DNA of 64,000 nucleotides, from assembly GCF_002095395.1 (NCBI RefSeq), contig NZ_MJEI01000093.1, forward strand, positions 1 through 64,000, in the 5' to 3' direction. Each line of letters starts with the position of its first letter. Position 1 is the first letter of the stretch. Source of the DNA: Williamsia sp. 1135. GTDB taxonomy: Bacteria > Actinomycetota > Actinomycetes > Mycobacteriales > Mycobacteriaceae. Under the pieces are notes generated by a model that was not told the origin of the DNA, made no database searches, and saw only the letters and a list, made by a program, of their open reading frames with translations. Positions 33,055-54,062 of the stretch are shown one piece after another. Position numbers and translations under genes: made by a program.

Positions 33055-34362
33055 TCAGACCGCCGCTCGCGGAGTCGTCGACGCACGGGCGCGCACATCC
33101 CAACGATCGCGGGCGATCGACTTCGCGATCTCGCCCGCTCGAACAGCGCTGTTGGACAGCAGTGATGAGGATATCCCGTGCGTGTGTTCGGTCCCGCCCT
33201 GCAGGAACACGCCGCCGGGCAGGGGCGTCTTCGCGACCAGTCGGTAGTCGCGCGCGACCTGGGCGCCCTGGGCGTCGAACGCAATGCTGTCGGTGAGATC
33301 ACCGAGTATGACGCGCAGGTTCATCGGGTTGAAGCCGGTCGCGCACACCACGGCATCGCAGGCGATGTCCTCGGTGAGGCCGGAGGGTTCGTGGCGCACG
33401 GTCACGGTCACCTCGTCCGCGCTCTCGACGACTGCGACGACCTGCGACGCGCCGTGTACGAACAGACGGCGCTGCCCGCGGACCCTCTCGTCGTACTCTC
33501 GCGCGTACAACTCCTCGATGAGCGGAAGGTCGACCGCCGAGTAATTGGTACCCCGGTGGTACCTCATGAGTTGCTGCCGAAATTCCGGTGTGGCCGAATG
33601 GAAGTCATCGACGGCCCCGGGGTCGAAAATACGGTTGGCGTACGGGCTGTCGTCGGCAGGACTGTATCCGTACTTGGCGAAGACCGCGTGGATCTGTGAG
33701 TCCTGATGGTGGGTGTGCAGGTACTCCACGACCTCAGCGGCGCTCTGACCGGCGCCGATCACGAGAAAACTCTTCGGAGCCGGGTCCGGCAGTTCAGCCA
33801 GATGCGACAGCAGTTGGTGGTTGTGGAAGACCCGCTTCGATGCTGCCACGCCGTGCGGCATCTTCGCTGCCAGCCCTGCAGCGACCACGATGTTGCGGGC
33901 GCGCACCACACCCGCATGTCGTCCCTCCACCTTGACCGCGAAGGTGTCGCCCGTGCTGTCGATCGAGACCACCCGGCTGCCGTACGAGACAGCGGCGTTC
34001 ACGCCGCGGGCCGCCCACTCGAGGTAGTCGTGGAACTCATGGCGCGTCGGGAAGAACGTCTGGAAGTTGACGAATTCCGTGAGCCGGTTCACCTCGGACA
34101 GATAGTTCAGGAACGTGTAGCGGCTTCGTACATTGCGTTGCGTCGCCAGGTCTTTGAGAAACGACACCTGCATGGTGGTGCGAGGGAGCAGCATCCCCGG
34201 ATGCCAACCGAACTGCTCTTTGGTCTCGACGAATCGCGACGTGAGTTGTTGCTCCGCCGGCAATTCGGCGTTGAGCTCTTCCAACGCTATCGCGAGGGCA
34301 AGATTCGACGGGCCGAACCCGACGCCGAGGATGTCGACGACCTCCGTGTTGTGGTCATTCAT
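33055..34362 (-). CDS. L-ornithine N5-monooxygenase (siderophore hydroxamate biosynthesis)
   Basis: 435 residues from ATG 34362; ATG 34371 would add three. FAD motif GVGFGPSNLALAIALEE, substrate loop TTMQVSFLKDLATQRN, NADPH motif FLVIGAGQSAAEVVEYL and the ATG-type motif CDAVVCATGFNPMNLR are all in order. It hydroxylates the side-chain nitrogen of ornithine using FAD, NADPH and O2, giving the precursor for formylation and NRPS assembly. It is the last gene of the siderophore operon, overlapping the ABC gene by eight bases. Confidence 0.9.
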   Translation of the reverse strand: MNDHNTEVVDILGVGFGPSNLALAIALEELNAELPAEQQLTSRFVETKEQFGWHPGMLLPRTTMQVSFLKDLATQRNVRSRYTFLNYLSEVNRLTEFVNFQTFFPTRHEFHDYLEWAARGVNAAVSYGSRVVSIDSTGDTFAVKVEGRHAGVVRARNIVVAAGLAAKMPHGVAASKRVFHNHQLLSHLAELPDPAPKSFLVIGAGQSAAEVVEYLHTHHQDSQIHAVFAKYGYSPADDSPYANRIFDPGAVDDFHSATPEFRQQLMRYHRGTNYSAVDLPLIEELYAREYDERVRGQRRLFVHGASQVVAVVESADEVTVTVRHEPSGLTEDIACDAVVCATGFNPMNLRVILGDLTDSIAFDAQGAQVARDYRLVAKTPLPGGVFLQGGTEHTHGISSSLLSNSAVRAGEIAKSIARDRWDVRARASTTPRAAV

Positions 34363-36157
34363 GATCCGCATCCTTTCCTTGTCCTTGGATGTTCCAAGCG
34401 GTCCACAACTGGGCGAAGGGGCCCGGCGTGGCGAGTAGTTCCGATGGTGTTCCCTGCTGGACCAGTACTCCTCGGTCCATGACGACCACCCGGTCGCAGG
34501 TGACCGCCTGGCTCAGTCGGTGGGCGACGATCAGCGTCGTGCGTCCCGCGGTGGCGGCGACGGCCGAACGATCGAGATCGCGGGCTCCCAGACTCCCCGC
34601 CTCCGCGGTGGCCTCGTCCAGCACCGCAACAGGTGGGTCGATCAACACGAGTCTGGCGAGCGCGAGTTGCTGTGCCTGGGCGTCGGTGAGTTCGTGGCCA
34701 CCCTCACCGACGATGGTGTCGAGGCCATGTGGGAGATTTTGGGCCCACTCGAGCGCGCCGACGCCGGCGAGGGCCGCTCGGATGTCGTCGGCGTCGGCCG
34801 CCGGTCTCGCCAACTGCAGGTCCTCGACGATCGTGCCGGCGAACACATGCACGTCTTGGCTGAGCACCACGACGTGTTGGCGCACGGTGCGATAGGGCAG
34901 GGCATGAAGGTCGACTCCGCCGATCGTCGCGGAACCCGATGCCGGCGGATACGTGCCGGCCGCGATGGCCGCAAGCGTGGACTTGCCTGCGCCGCTCGGT
35001 CCGACGAGTGCCACCGAGGTCCCCGGTTCGATACGCAGGCTCACACCACGCAGCACCGGACGTCCTGCGTCGTAACCGAAGTGCACATCGCGCAACTCGA
35101 GAGCACTGTCAGCCGGCACGGTGTGAGCCGACCCGGGATCGGTCTCATTCGTCGTGTCGGCGTCGGCCACGCCGACGAGTCTGGTCAGGCCGGCCGCGGC
35201 CAACTGGAGATCGGCAAAGCTGTAGAGGATCATCCCTATCGGGTTGAACAGGCGGTGGAAGAGCAGCGCGGCGGCGGTGGTCGCACCCACGGTCACAGCA
35301 CTGCCCTCGACGAGGATGAAACCGACCACCAGAATTGCTGTGAGACCGATGAACTCGGCCCGATTGACCCGCCCCACCAATCGTGTGAACAGGGTGAAGG
35401 CCGAGATGGAGATGTCGCGCGCGGCTGCCGATGCGGCTTCGACCCGCGCGATCTCCCGTTCTTCGATTCCGTAGGCGTGCACGGTTCGTGCACCGACGAT
35501 CCTCTCGACGAGTACCTGGGATCGCTCGGCGACCGTGCGTCGTTCGGCTCTGTAGCGGGGTGTCGAACGTGGCAGGTACCAGTGCAGGGCGAGACCATAC
35601 AGGGGGATCGCGATGGCCCCTGCGAGACCGAGCCGCCAGTCCAGACCCGCCATGGTGATGATGCTGACGGCAGCGAGCACCGTGGAGATCACGACCGTCG
35701 GCAGGACCGTCGAGACCGCTTTGCTCACCGCAGCAACATCATTGCTGACCCGGGACAGCAGGTCGCCCCTGCCGGCGTCCTCCATGGTCTCGGCGGGCAG
35801 CCGTAAGGCGGTCCGGATGACCGACTCCCGTAGGTCCGCCAACAGATCGGACCCGAGAGCGGCGATGAAGTACATCGAGAACCCGGTGGCCAGTCCGCCC
35901 AGCAGGGCGGCGGTGGCAGCGATCGCGGCGATCGGAAGCAGAACCGAGAGCCGGCCCTCGCCTGCCACCTCGTCGACCAGGATCCCGAGTACGAGGGCCG
36001 GCGCGACCGCAGCCACCCCGGCGAGCAGTGAGGCCACGGCAATCCGGACGAGGGCGGGTCTGCGTTGCGCCAGTGCGACGGTGAGCCGGCGACGAGTCGC
36101 GGCACCTGTTGCGACCGGCAGTGCCGCGTGCCCGGTCGGGCCGTGTGCGAGGGTCAA
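34355..36157 (-). CDS. ABC exporter half-transporter, intact Walker A/B but odd signature
   Basis: 600 residues: a six-helix ABC membrane domain (about residues 35-320) and a nucleotide-binding domain. Walker A VGPSGAGKSTLAAIAAG and Walker B LVLIDPPVAVLDEATAEAGS are canonical, with catalytic Glu. The ABC signature is abnormal, LTDAQAQQLALARL instead of LSGGQ. It overlaps the second half-transporter gene by four bases and forms a heterodimer with it (inference). Probable job: exporting the siderophore or importing its ferric form in the IrtAB manner. Located between the NRPS partner genes and the monooxygenase. Confidence 0.85.
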   Translation of the reverse strand: MTLAHGPTGHAALPVATGAATRRRLTVALAQRRPALVRIAVASLLAGVAAVAPALVLGILVDEVAGEGRLSVLLPIAAIAATAALLGGLATGFSMYFIAALGSDLLADLRESVIRTALRLPAETMEDAGRGDLLSRVSNDVAAVSKAVSTVLPTVVISTVLAAVSIITMAGLDWRLGLAGAIAIPLYGLALHWYLPRSTPRYRAERRTVAERSQVLVERIVGARTVHAYGIEEREIARVEAASAAARDISISAFTLFTRLVGRVNRAEFIGLTAILVVGFILVEGSAVTVGATTAAALLFHRLFNPIGMILYSFADLQLAAAGLTRLVGVADADTTNETDPGSAHTVPADSALELRDVHFGYDAGRPVLRGVSLRIEPGTSVALVGPSGAGKSTLAAIAAGTYPPASGSATIGGVDLHALPYRTVRQHVVVLSQDVHVFAGTIVEDLQLARPAADADDIRAALAGVGALEWAQNLPHGLDTIVGEGGHELTDAQAQQLALARLVLIDPPVAVLDEATAEAGSLGARDLDRSAVAATAGRTTLIVAHRLSQAVTCDRVVVMDRGVLVQQGTPSELLATPGPFAQLWTAWNIQGQGKDADHE

Positions 36158-37859
36158 CGGAGCACCGCCTCGCGGTAGCGCAGGTCGGCCGCGGCGAGCT
36201 CGGCATGGGTACCTTCGCCGCGCACCCTGCCACCATCGACGAAGATCACGCGGTCTGCCGACGCCAGTAGGGCGGGACTGCTCGTGATGACGATCGTGGT
36301 GTGGTCGCTTCGGCCCTCGTGGCGTCGTCGATAGAGTTCGGTGGCCACAGTCCGTTCGGTGACCGAGTCGACGGAGGTCGTCGGATCATGCAGTACGAGA
36401 ACCGAACTGCCGGAGGCGAGTGCCCGGGCCAGCGCGACCCGCTGGCGTTGACCACCGGACAAGGACTGCCCGCGGTCGGAGATCATCCGGTCGATCCCGT
36501 CCGGGTGGGAGTCGATCAGGTCGGCTGCCGCAACGGCCCTGAGTGCGGCTGCGGCGTCCGACTCCGCCGCGGCAGGCGCGCCCGTGGTGACGTTGTGCAG
36601 CAGGGAACCGCTGAACAGGTCCGTCAGATGTGGCTGCACCAGCAGTGCGCGGGGGAGCTCGGTCAGATCGGCCGCGGCCGCCGGGATGTCAGAGACCCAC
36701 ACTTCGCCGCGGTGCGGCGTGGCGCTTCCGGCGAGCAGGTCGATGATGCTCGTGCCGTCGACAGGGTCTGTCACCACCACGCCCAGGCAGTCACCGGGTT
36801 TGGCGATCATGCTGAGTCCGTGCAGCGATGCGTACTCGACATTCCGGAATTCCACACCGTGCGGTCCTGGTCCGAGCCGTGAGACCGCGGCAGGTTTGGC
36901 GAACTCGGCGTCGGTGATCAGGGCCAGACGCTGCGCCGAGGCCCGGGCAGTTGCGGCCTTGCCCGGTAAGAGGGAGAGCATGGCGAGCGGTTCCAAGAAG
37001 AACTGGGCCAACCCCAGAACGGTGACCAGTTCACCGATGCTGATGCGGCCTTCGAGCGCGTACCACCCCGCTCCGGTCGCGACCGCCACCGCCAGGATCG
37101 CACTGACCCCGATCGCAGCCCCCATGAACGCGCCCTGCCCTGCGGCCGTGCGGCGCATGGCCGTCAACGCGTGCCGGCTCGCGGTGGAGTATCGCTGCGC
37201 TGCCGCGTCTTCGGCGCCGATACCGCGAAGAGGTCGCAGTCCGGCGATCAAATCTGTTGCAGCGCCGGTCGCTCTGGCGATGCGGGTCTGCTGGCTGAGG
37301 GTCTGACGGGTCAGCAGGGGAGCGCTCAGCTGCAGCAGACCCAGAACCAGCGGCACCCCGAACAGCACCGCGAGACCCAGTGGCACGTCGATGATCAGCA
37401 GGGCCACCGCGCAGACGGCGAGAGCGGCCAGGGCGCCCAGAGCCTGTGGCAGGTAACGCAACAGCGCGGCGGTCTCATCGGCGTCGGTTCCGGTCACGGC
37501 CAGCAGTTCGCCGCTGCGTAGGTCGGTCCGCAACCGCCGGGGACCGAGTATCCGGCGCACCGCGTCCATGCGCAGTCGATGAGCCTGATGCAGTGCTGCG
37601 TTCATTCCGAGGCGGGCGCCGAGCCGGTAGCAGATCGTCAGTGCCACGAAGACACCGGCGAGCACACCGATCCACCAGGCCAGGGCTCCGAGGTCGCCGC
37701 CGTCGACGGCCTGATCGACGATGACGCCGATGAGGATGGGAACCGCAACCTCGCACATCTGGTGCAGGCACAGCAGTACCGAAGCGGCGGTGAGTGTTCC
37801 GCGCCGGTCGATCAGGCTCTGCCGGATGATCGACCAGCCGGTGGTCGTGTCTCGTGCCG

Positions 37860-37863
<4 letters not shown>
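36154..37863 (-). CDS. ABC exporter half-transporter, degenerate Walker A but intact signature
   Basis: 569 residues from ATG 37863, whose ATGA overlaps the NRPS stop. Membrane domain about residues 15-300. In the ATP-binding domain the P-loop is degenerate ([13 protein letters not shown] lacks the GK[ST] Lys), and Walker B reads [12 protein letters not shown], without the catalytic Glu, yet the signature is canonical ([19 protein letters not shown]). Paired with the neighbour, this gives one complete composite ATP site and one degenerate site, the asymmetric heterodimer known from other ABC exporters. Confidence 0.85.
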
Positions 37864-49532
<11,669 letters not shown>

Positions 49533-49600
49533 GTGACGCTCTCTCGTATCTTCTCTGAGCGCGTAAATCACCTGCCGAGGACACAGTCGTGGCCCGGATG

Positions 49601-49619
49601 TTAGGGAATGCTTCGCTAA
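49601..49619. promoter_or_regulatory. IdeR/DtxR-like iron box 1
   Basis: TTAGGGAATGCTTCGCTAA matches the IdeR consensus TTAGGTTAGGCTAACCTAA at 13 of 19 positions, with both TTAGG and CTAA ends. It lies between the divergent NRPS operon and the formyltransferase gene, where iron-dependent repression would act on both. Confidence 0.5.
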
Positions 49620-49625
49620 GAATAG

Positions 49626-49644
49626 TTCGGTAAGGCTAGGTTTG
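49626..49644. promoter_or_regulatory. IdeR/DtxR-like iron box 2
   Basis: TTCGGTAAGGCTAGGTTTG matches the IdeR consensus at 12 of 19 positions with a strong AAGGCTA core. It starts seven bases after box 1; paired boxes are common at IdeR promoters because the protein binds as a double dimer. Confidence 0.45.
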
Positions 49645-49735
49645 CATGAGGCCGGTTATTCGGTCAAGCTGAACCCAATAAATCGCTGTGGCGCTGCCGT
49701 CGGGCACCGGCCCGAACGAACGAAAAGGTCAGTTC

Positions 49736-50677
49736 ATGCGAGTAGCGACCTTCGGCTACCAAACCTGGGGCCACAAGACCCTGGACGCGTTGATCAACTC
49801 ACACCACGATGTGGTGCTGGCGGTGACACATCCGCCGAGCGAGCACTCCTACGAGAGCATCTGGTCCGATTCGGTCGAGGATCTCGCACGCGCCCACGAC
49901 ATTCCGGTCCACCTGGCTCAACGCCCCGACAACGAGCTGATCGAACGCGTCAAACACGCCGAACCCGACATCATCGTCGCCAACAACTGGCGCACGTGGC
50001 TGCCCCGGGAGTTGTTCGACCTGCCCCCGCACGGCACCCTGAATCTCCACGACTCGATGCTGCCCAAGTTCACCGGGTTCTCGCCGGTCATCTGGGCGCT
50101 CATCAGCGGGGCGCCGGAAGTCGGTCTGACCGCCCACCGGATGGACGACGGGCTCGACACCGGCGATGTTCTGGTGCAGCGGGCCGTGCCCATCGGCCCG
50201 ACGGATACGGCAACGGATCTGGTCCGGGCGACAATCGACATCATCCCAGCGGTGCTGCTGGAATCCCTCGATCTCATCGAGACCGGGACCGCGGTGTGGA
50301 AGCCGCAGAATCTCGCCGACCGCACGTTTTTCCACAAACGCGCCGACCTCGACAGCCAGATCGACTGGTCGTGGCCCGCCGCGGACATCGAGCGCCTGAT
50401 TCGTGCCCAGTCGGATCCATATCCGAACGCGTACACACATTTTCGTGATCGACGCCTCCGCATCACCAAGGCCACAGTGTCGGAGGGTGTTTACGGCGGT
50501 ACCCCCGGTCGGGTCTTCATCCATGAAGGTGACGGCATGGTCATCGTCGCCGGTTCCGACGCGTACCGGGGCAGGAACCGGGGTCTGGTCATCGAGCGGT
50601 TGCGAACCGATGACGGTGTCGAGCACTCGGGCAAAGATTTCTTTCCACGCGGAGGCGGCTATCTGACCTCGGTCTGA
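49736..50677 (+). CDS. Methionyl-tRNA formyltransferase-like hydroxyornithine formyltransferase
   Basis: 313 residues from ATG 49736, with AAAGG upstream. Family core: RVATFGYQTWGHKTLDALIN at the N-terminus; the N10-formyl-THF site motif HGTLNLHDSMLPKFTGFSPV, with the catalytic Asn/His/Asp arrangement (N-L-H-D; D in GLTAHRMDDGLDTGDV). Relatives (CchA, FxbA) formylate N5-hydroxyornithine in siderophore pathways rather than Met-tRNA. Divergent from the NRPS operon under two iron boxes, supporting this role. Confidence 0.85.
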   Translation: MRVATFGYQTWGHKTLDALINSHHDVVLAVTHPPSEHSYESIWSDSVEDLARAHDIPVHLAQRPDNELIERVKHAEPDIIVANNWRTWLPRELFDLPPHGTLNLHDSMLPKFTGFSPVIWALISGAPEVGLTAHRMDDGLDTGDVLVQRAVPIGPTDTATDLVRATIDIIPAVLLESLDLIETGTAVWKPQNLADRTFFHKRADLDSQIDWSWPAADIERLIRAQSDPYPNAYTHFRDRRLRITKATVSEGVYGGTPGRVFIHEGDGMVIVAGSDAYRGRNRGLVIERLRTDDGVEHSGKDFFPRGGGYLTSV

Positions 50678-50773
50678 GTCGGCCCCTCTGAGCTGCTGGT
50701 CTTACCCGAAGTGTTTGCGGTTCTGCCGCAGTCGGGAAAGGATACGTAGACCGACGAAAGGGGCCGACGGGCG

Positions 50774-52126
50774 ATGACAGCACCAGGACGACCGCATGTG
50801 GTGATCGTGGGAGGCGGGTTCGGTGGCCTGCACGCGGCCCGCCGTCTCAAGAACGCCGACGTCGAGGTGACGTTGCTGTCCCGGGGAACCAGTCACGTCT
50901 TCCAGCCGCTGCTGTACCAGTGCGCGACCGGCTTGCTCTCGGAAGGATCGATCGCGAGCCCTCTCCGGCATCTGCTCCGTCGACAGCAAAACGCTCACGT
51001 CGCGCTCGGGGAAGCGACGTCGATCGACCCCGCGGCGAAGATTCTCACCGCCAGCAGGGTCAACGGTTCGACGTTCGATCTGAAGTACGACTATCTCGTC
51101 GTTGCGGCGGGCATGCAGCAGGCCTACCACGGACATGACGAATACATCGACTGGGCACCGGGTATGAAAACCCTCGATGACGCGCTGACGATTCGCCGGA
51201 AGTTGGTCAGCGCCTTCGAGATGGCCGAGTCCCTGCCCACCGCCGAAGAACGCAAGCCCTGGCTCACGTTCGCGGTCGCCGGTGGGGGACCGACCGGGGT
51301 CGAGCTGGCCGGGCAGATCCGCGAACTCGCGGTACACGCGCTCACTCACGAGTTCAGGTCGATCGATCCGCGCGAGGCGAGGGTGTTGCTGTTCCACGGT
51401 GGTGACCGCGTGCTGGAGAGCTTCGACAAGAACTTGTCGAAGCGGGCCCTGCGTACTCTCGAAAAGGTCGGCGTGGAAACACATCTCGGTGTCCACGTCA
51501 CGGACGTGACCCCCAGGGACATCGAAACCACCGCGAAGGCCGAGCCGAAGACGAAGACCCGCTACGACACCAGGACGGTCGTCTGGACTGCCGGTGTCGA
51601 GGCGGTGCCGTTCGCCAAGGCGCTCGCAACCGCACTCGAGGTGCCGCAGGACCGGAGCGGGCGTATCGCGGTGGAACCCGATCTGTCGGTGCCGGGCCAC
51701 CCGAACATCTGGGTCGTGGGTGACATGTCGTCACGCGACAACTTGCCGGGCGTCGCCGAGGTGGCGATGCAGGGCGGACGGCATGCCGGGAAGTTGATCG
51801 CTGCGGAGGTCGAGTCGGGGGCGATCGAGTCGGCGCCGCGGGCGCCTTTCAAGTACCGAGACCTGGGCAATGCGGCGTACGTCGCGCGCGGTCACGCCCT
51901 CATCCAGGCCGGGCCACTGCACTTGTCGGGGAGTCTCGGCTGGATCTCGTGGGGCGTCATCCACATCGCGTTCCTGGCCGGTGCGCGAAACCGTGTCGGC
52001 ACGCTGCTGAACTGGGGCGCGACGATGATGACCAACTCGCGACGAGAACGCGCGGTCACGTTCGGGGATTCGCGAATAGCACGCAATCAGTACTTCAAGA
52101 ATGCCGAGAAGGAAGCGAATCAGTAG
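50774..52126 (+). CDS. ndh: Type II NADH:quinone oxidoreductase (NDH-2)
   Basis: 450 residues. FAD-binding HVVIVGGGFGGLHAARRLKN at the N-terminus and NADH-binding FAVAGGGPTGVELAGQIREL in the middle; quinone-reducing signature DMSSRDNLPGVAEVAMQGG. The C-terminal amphipathic region (GWISWGVIHIAFLAGARN) attaches it to the membrane. It passes electrons from NADH to menaquinone without pumping protons. Monocistronic, starting about 100 bases after the formyltransferase. Confidence 0.9.
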   Translation: MTAPGRPHVVIVGGGFGGLHAARRLKNADVEVTLLSRGTSHVFQPLLYQCATGLLSEGSIASPLRHLLRRQQNAHVALGEATSIDPAAKILTASRVNGSTFDLKYDYLVVAAGMQQAYHGHDEYIDWAPGMKTLDDALTIRRKLVSAFEMAESLPTAEERKPWLTFAVAGGGPTGVELAGQIRELAVHALTHEFRSIDPREARVLLFHGGDRVLESFDKNLSKRALRTLEKVGVETHLGVHVTDVTPRDIETTAKAEPKTKTRYDTRTVVWTAGVEAVPFAKALATALEVPQDRSGRIAVEPDLSVPGHPNIWVVGDMSSRDNLPGVAEVAMQGGRHAGKLIAAEVESGAIESAPRAPFKYRDLGNAAYVARGHALIQAGPLHLSGSLGWISWGVIHIAFLAGARNRVGTLLNWGATMMTNSRRERAVTFGDSRIARNQYFKNAEKEANQ

Positions 52127-52162
52127 GCGGAATTCCTTCGACGCTGCGGATCAATACCCGCG

Positions 52163-52456
52163 TCAGGTGGCGAGTCCCAACGAGGCGAGCATCAACGCGA
52201 ACAGGAACCAGCCTGCGCCTTGCCAGATCGGCCAGGTACCCGCCCGTTTCCATACTCGGTACGCCTGAACCAGCGCGCCGATGCCGCCGCAGAGCAGGAT
52301 CACGGTCACGCCGAACGTCCACGTGAATCCCCCTGATCCGACGGTGAGCGCGACTACCAGCCAAACAGCGGCGACCAGGACGACCGCCACGACGTACAGG
52401 GCTGCGCCCCGGAACGCTGCGGGGTCGTTCCAGCGCTTCTCGACGTCGTTGGTCAT
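52163..52456 (-). CDS. Small three-helix membrane protein
   Basis: 97 residues from ATG 52456. Three hydrophobic segments (ALYVVAVVLVAAVWLVVALT; TFGVTVILLCGGIGALVQAY; IWQGAGWFLFALMLASLGLA) make an integral membrane protein. No family recognised. Lies 19 bases downstream of another small membrane-protein gene on the same strand, so they are probably co-transcribed. Confidence 0.65.
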   Translation of the reverse strand: MTNDVEKRWNDPAAFRGAALYVVAVVLVAAVWLVVALTVGSGGFTWTFGVTVILLCGGIGALVQAYRVWKRAGTWPIWQGAGWFLFALMLASLGLAT

Positions 52457-52475
52457 CTGAGGGCCTCGGGTTCGA

Positions 52476-52796
52476 TCAGTGCGAGGCATGCTCGCCCTGG
52501 AGCGGATAGTGCGTGCGGTATATGGCATGGTCCCTGCGACTCTTGAGGTAGTCGAGGTGGTCGTCGCTGAGCGCATCGGTTGCGCGGTAGGCGAAGAACG
52601 CCCACGTGTTGAGTCCGATGGCCGCCAAGCCGCAGAACAACGCGGCTTGCATGTGCCCGCCGGCGAGCGTGATCAGCGTCAGCGCCAGAGCGGCGGTACC
52701 GGCCATCACTGCGAGCAGCCCGGACCATCCCACCGGGAGGACCAGCCTCGAGCGGAGACTTCGCCGTAGAGGTTGTGCTCTCTTGGTTCCGGACAT
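52476..52796 (-). CDS. Small membrane protein
   Basis: 106 residues. A basic N-terminus (MSGTKRAQPLRRSLRSRLVL) precedes two helices (WSGLLAVMAGTAALALTLIT and MQAALFCGLAAIGLNTWAFF) and a charged tail with DALSDDHLDYLKSRRDHAIY. A GGAG lies just upstream. Function unknown; probable operon partner of the gene at 52163. Divergent from the glutamate-cysteine ligase gene. Confidence 0.65.
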   Translation of the reverse strand: MSGTKRAQPLRRSLRSRLVLPVGWSGLLAVMAGTAALALTLITLAGGHMQAALFCGLAAIGLNTWAFFAYRATDALSDDHLDYLKSRRDHAIYRTHYPLQGEHASH

Positions 52797-52819
52797 TTGG
52801 CTCCTCTCGAGTTCGGTAG

Positions 52820-54040
52820 ATGAGTTCGGTTATGGGGTACCCAGTGGGAGTGCTCGAAAACAAACCAGCACCGGTCGGGACCGGAAACAGCAGCTCTGAG
52901 CAGGGTGTCGAGGGCAACACAACGGCTCTTCCGATGACCGCGCCCACGTTTGGGGTCGAGGAGGAACTGCTACTCGTCGACGCCCTGTCCGGGGCGCCGT
53001 TCATGGAGGGCACCGCCGTGCGCCATGTGGCGAACTCCCTGGGTCTGGATCTCGATCTCGAACTGACCCCGTGCCAGATCGAGACCGCGTCACCCATCCT
53101 GAACACGGCGGAGGAGCTGAGCAGGTTCGTGGTCAGCAGCCGGCGGACAGCCGACCTCGCCGCGCGAGAGGTGGGCGGCCGGGTGCTGGCCTGTGGGGTA
53201 CCGCCCGCGGCCGGTGATGCCCGTCCGGTGTCTGCCAACGAACGCTATGGGCGCATCGCGGACAACTTCGGGCTGCTCGCTCGCGAACAGGGTGTCAGCG
53301 GATGCCACGTCCATGTCGCGGTTCCGGACCGTGCTCGTGCCATCGCCGTCGGCAACGCACTGCGTCCCTGGCTTCCGGTGTTGCTGGCACTCACGACGAA
53401 CTCGGCGATCCACGACGGAGTCGACTCCGGCTACAGCAGTTGGCGAACGGTTCTCTGGTCGCGATGGCCCAGCGCCGGATCTCCGCCACACTTCGATTCG
53501 GAGTCCGACTACGACGCTGCGGTCACCCGCCTGCTCACGGTTGGTGCAGCACTCGACAAGGGAATGATCTACTGGGACGTACGACCGTCACGGGACTATC
53601 CGACGGTCGAGGTCAGAGTCGCCGACGTACCGGCCACCGCGTCCGAAACCGTCTTGTACGCAACCGTTGTCCGCGCATTGGTGATGACCGAGTTGGCCGC
53701 GATCGACCAGGGCAGGCCTGCCCACCCGACCATTGATCGGGAGCTTGTGCGCCTCGGCAAGTGGCGCGCCGCCCGCGACGGTATCGCAGGTTCGTTGGTC
53801 GACCCATTCAGCGGAGACATGGTTGCCGCCAGGTCGGTTGTAGATGCTCTCATCGAGCACATCTCGGACGCCCTCGATGTCTTAGGCGAGGGAACGGCTG
53901 TCCGGGACGGGGTGGCAAGCGTGTTCGCGGAGGGCAACGGCGCGGACCAGCAACGCCGGGTCTACGCCGAGTCTGGGGTAGGTGCCGTCGTCGAACATGT
54001 TGCGCGGCAGACGATCGCAGCCGGGACGTGGACATCGTAG
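52820..54040 (+). CDS. YbdK-type carboxylate-amine ligase (glutamate-cysteine ligase family 2)
   Basis: 406 residues from ATG 52820; a start at ATG 52835 is also possible. Family marks: FGVEEELLLVDALSG near residue 43, the Cys/Glu pair region CQIETASPILNTAEEL, GVSGCHVHVAVPD, and TTNSAIHDGVDSGYSSWR. YbdK enzymes make gamma-glutamyl bonds, often with weak glutamate-cysteine ligase activity; since Mycobacteriales use mycothiol, its true substrate is uncertain. Convergent with the GlxA-type regulator gene. Confidence 0.85.
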   Translation: MSSVMGYPVGVLENKPAPVGTGNSSSEQGVEGNTTALPMTAPTFGVEEELLLVDALSGAPFMEGTAVRHVANSLGLDLDLELTPCQIETASPILNTAEELSRFVVSSRRTADLAAREVGGRVLACGVPPAAGDARPVSANERYGRIADNFGLLAREQGVSGCHVHVAVPDRARAIAVGNALRPWLPVLLALTTNSAIHDGVDSGYSSWRTVLWSRWPSAGSPPHFDSESDYDAAVTRLLTVGAALDKGMIYWDVRPSRDYPTVEVRVADVPATASETVLYATVVRALVMTELAAIDQGRPAHPTIDRELVRLGKWRAARDGIAGSLVDPFSGDMVAARSVVDALIEHISDALDVLGEGTAVRDGVASVFAEGNGADQQRRVYAESGVGAVVEHVARQTIAAGTWTS

Positions 54041-54062
54041 GGTGTCCGAACGCGGCGAGGTG

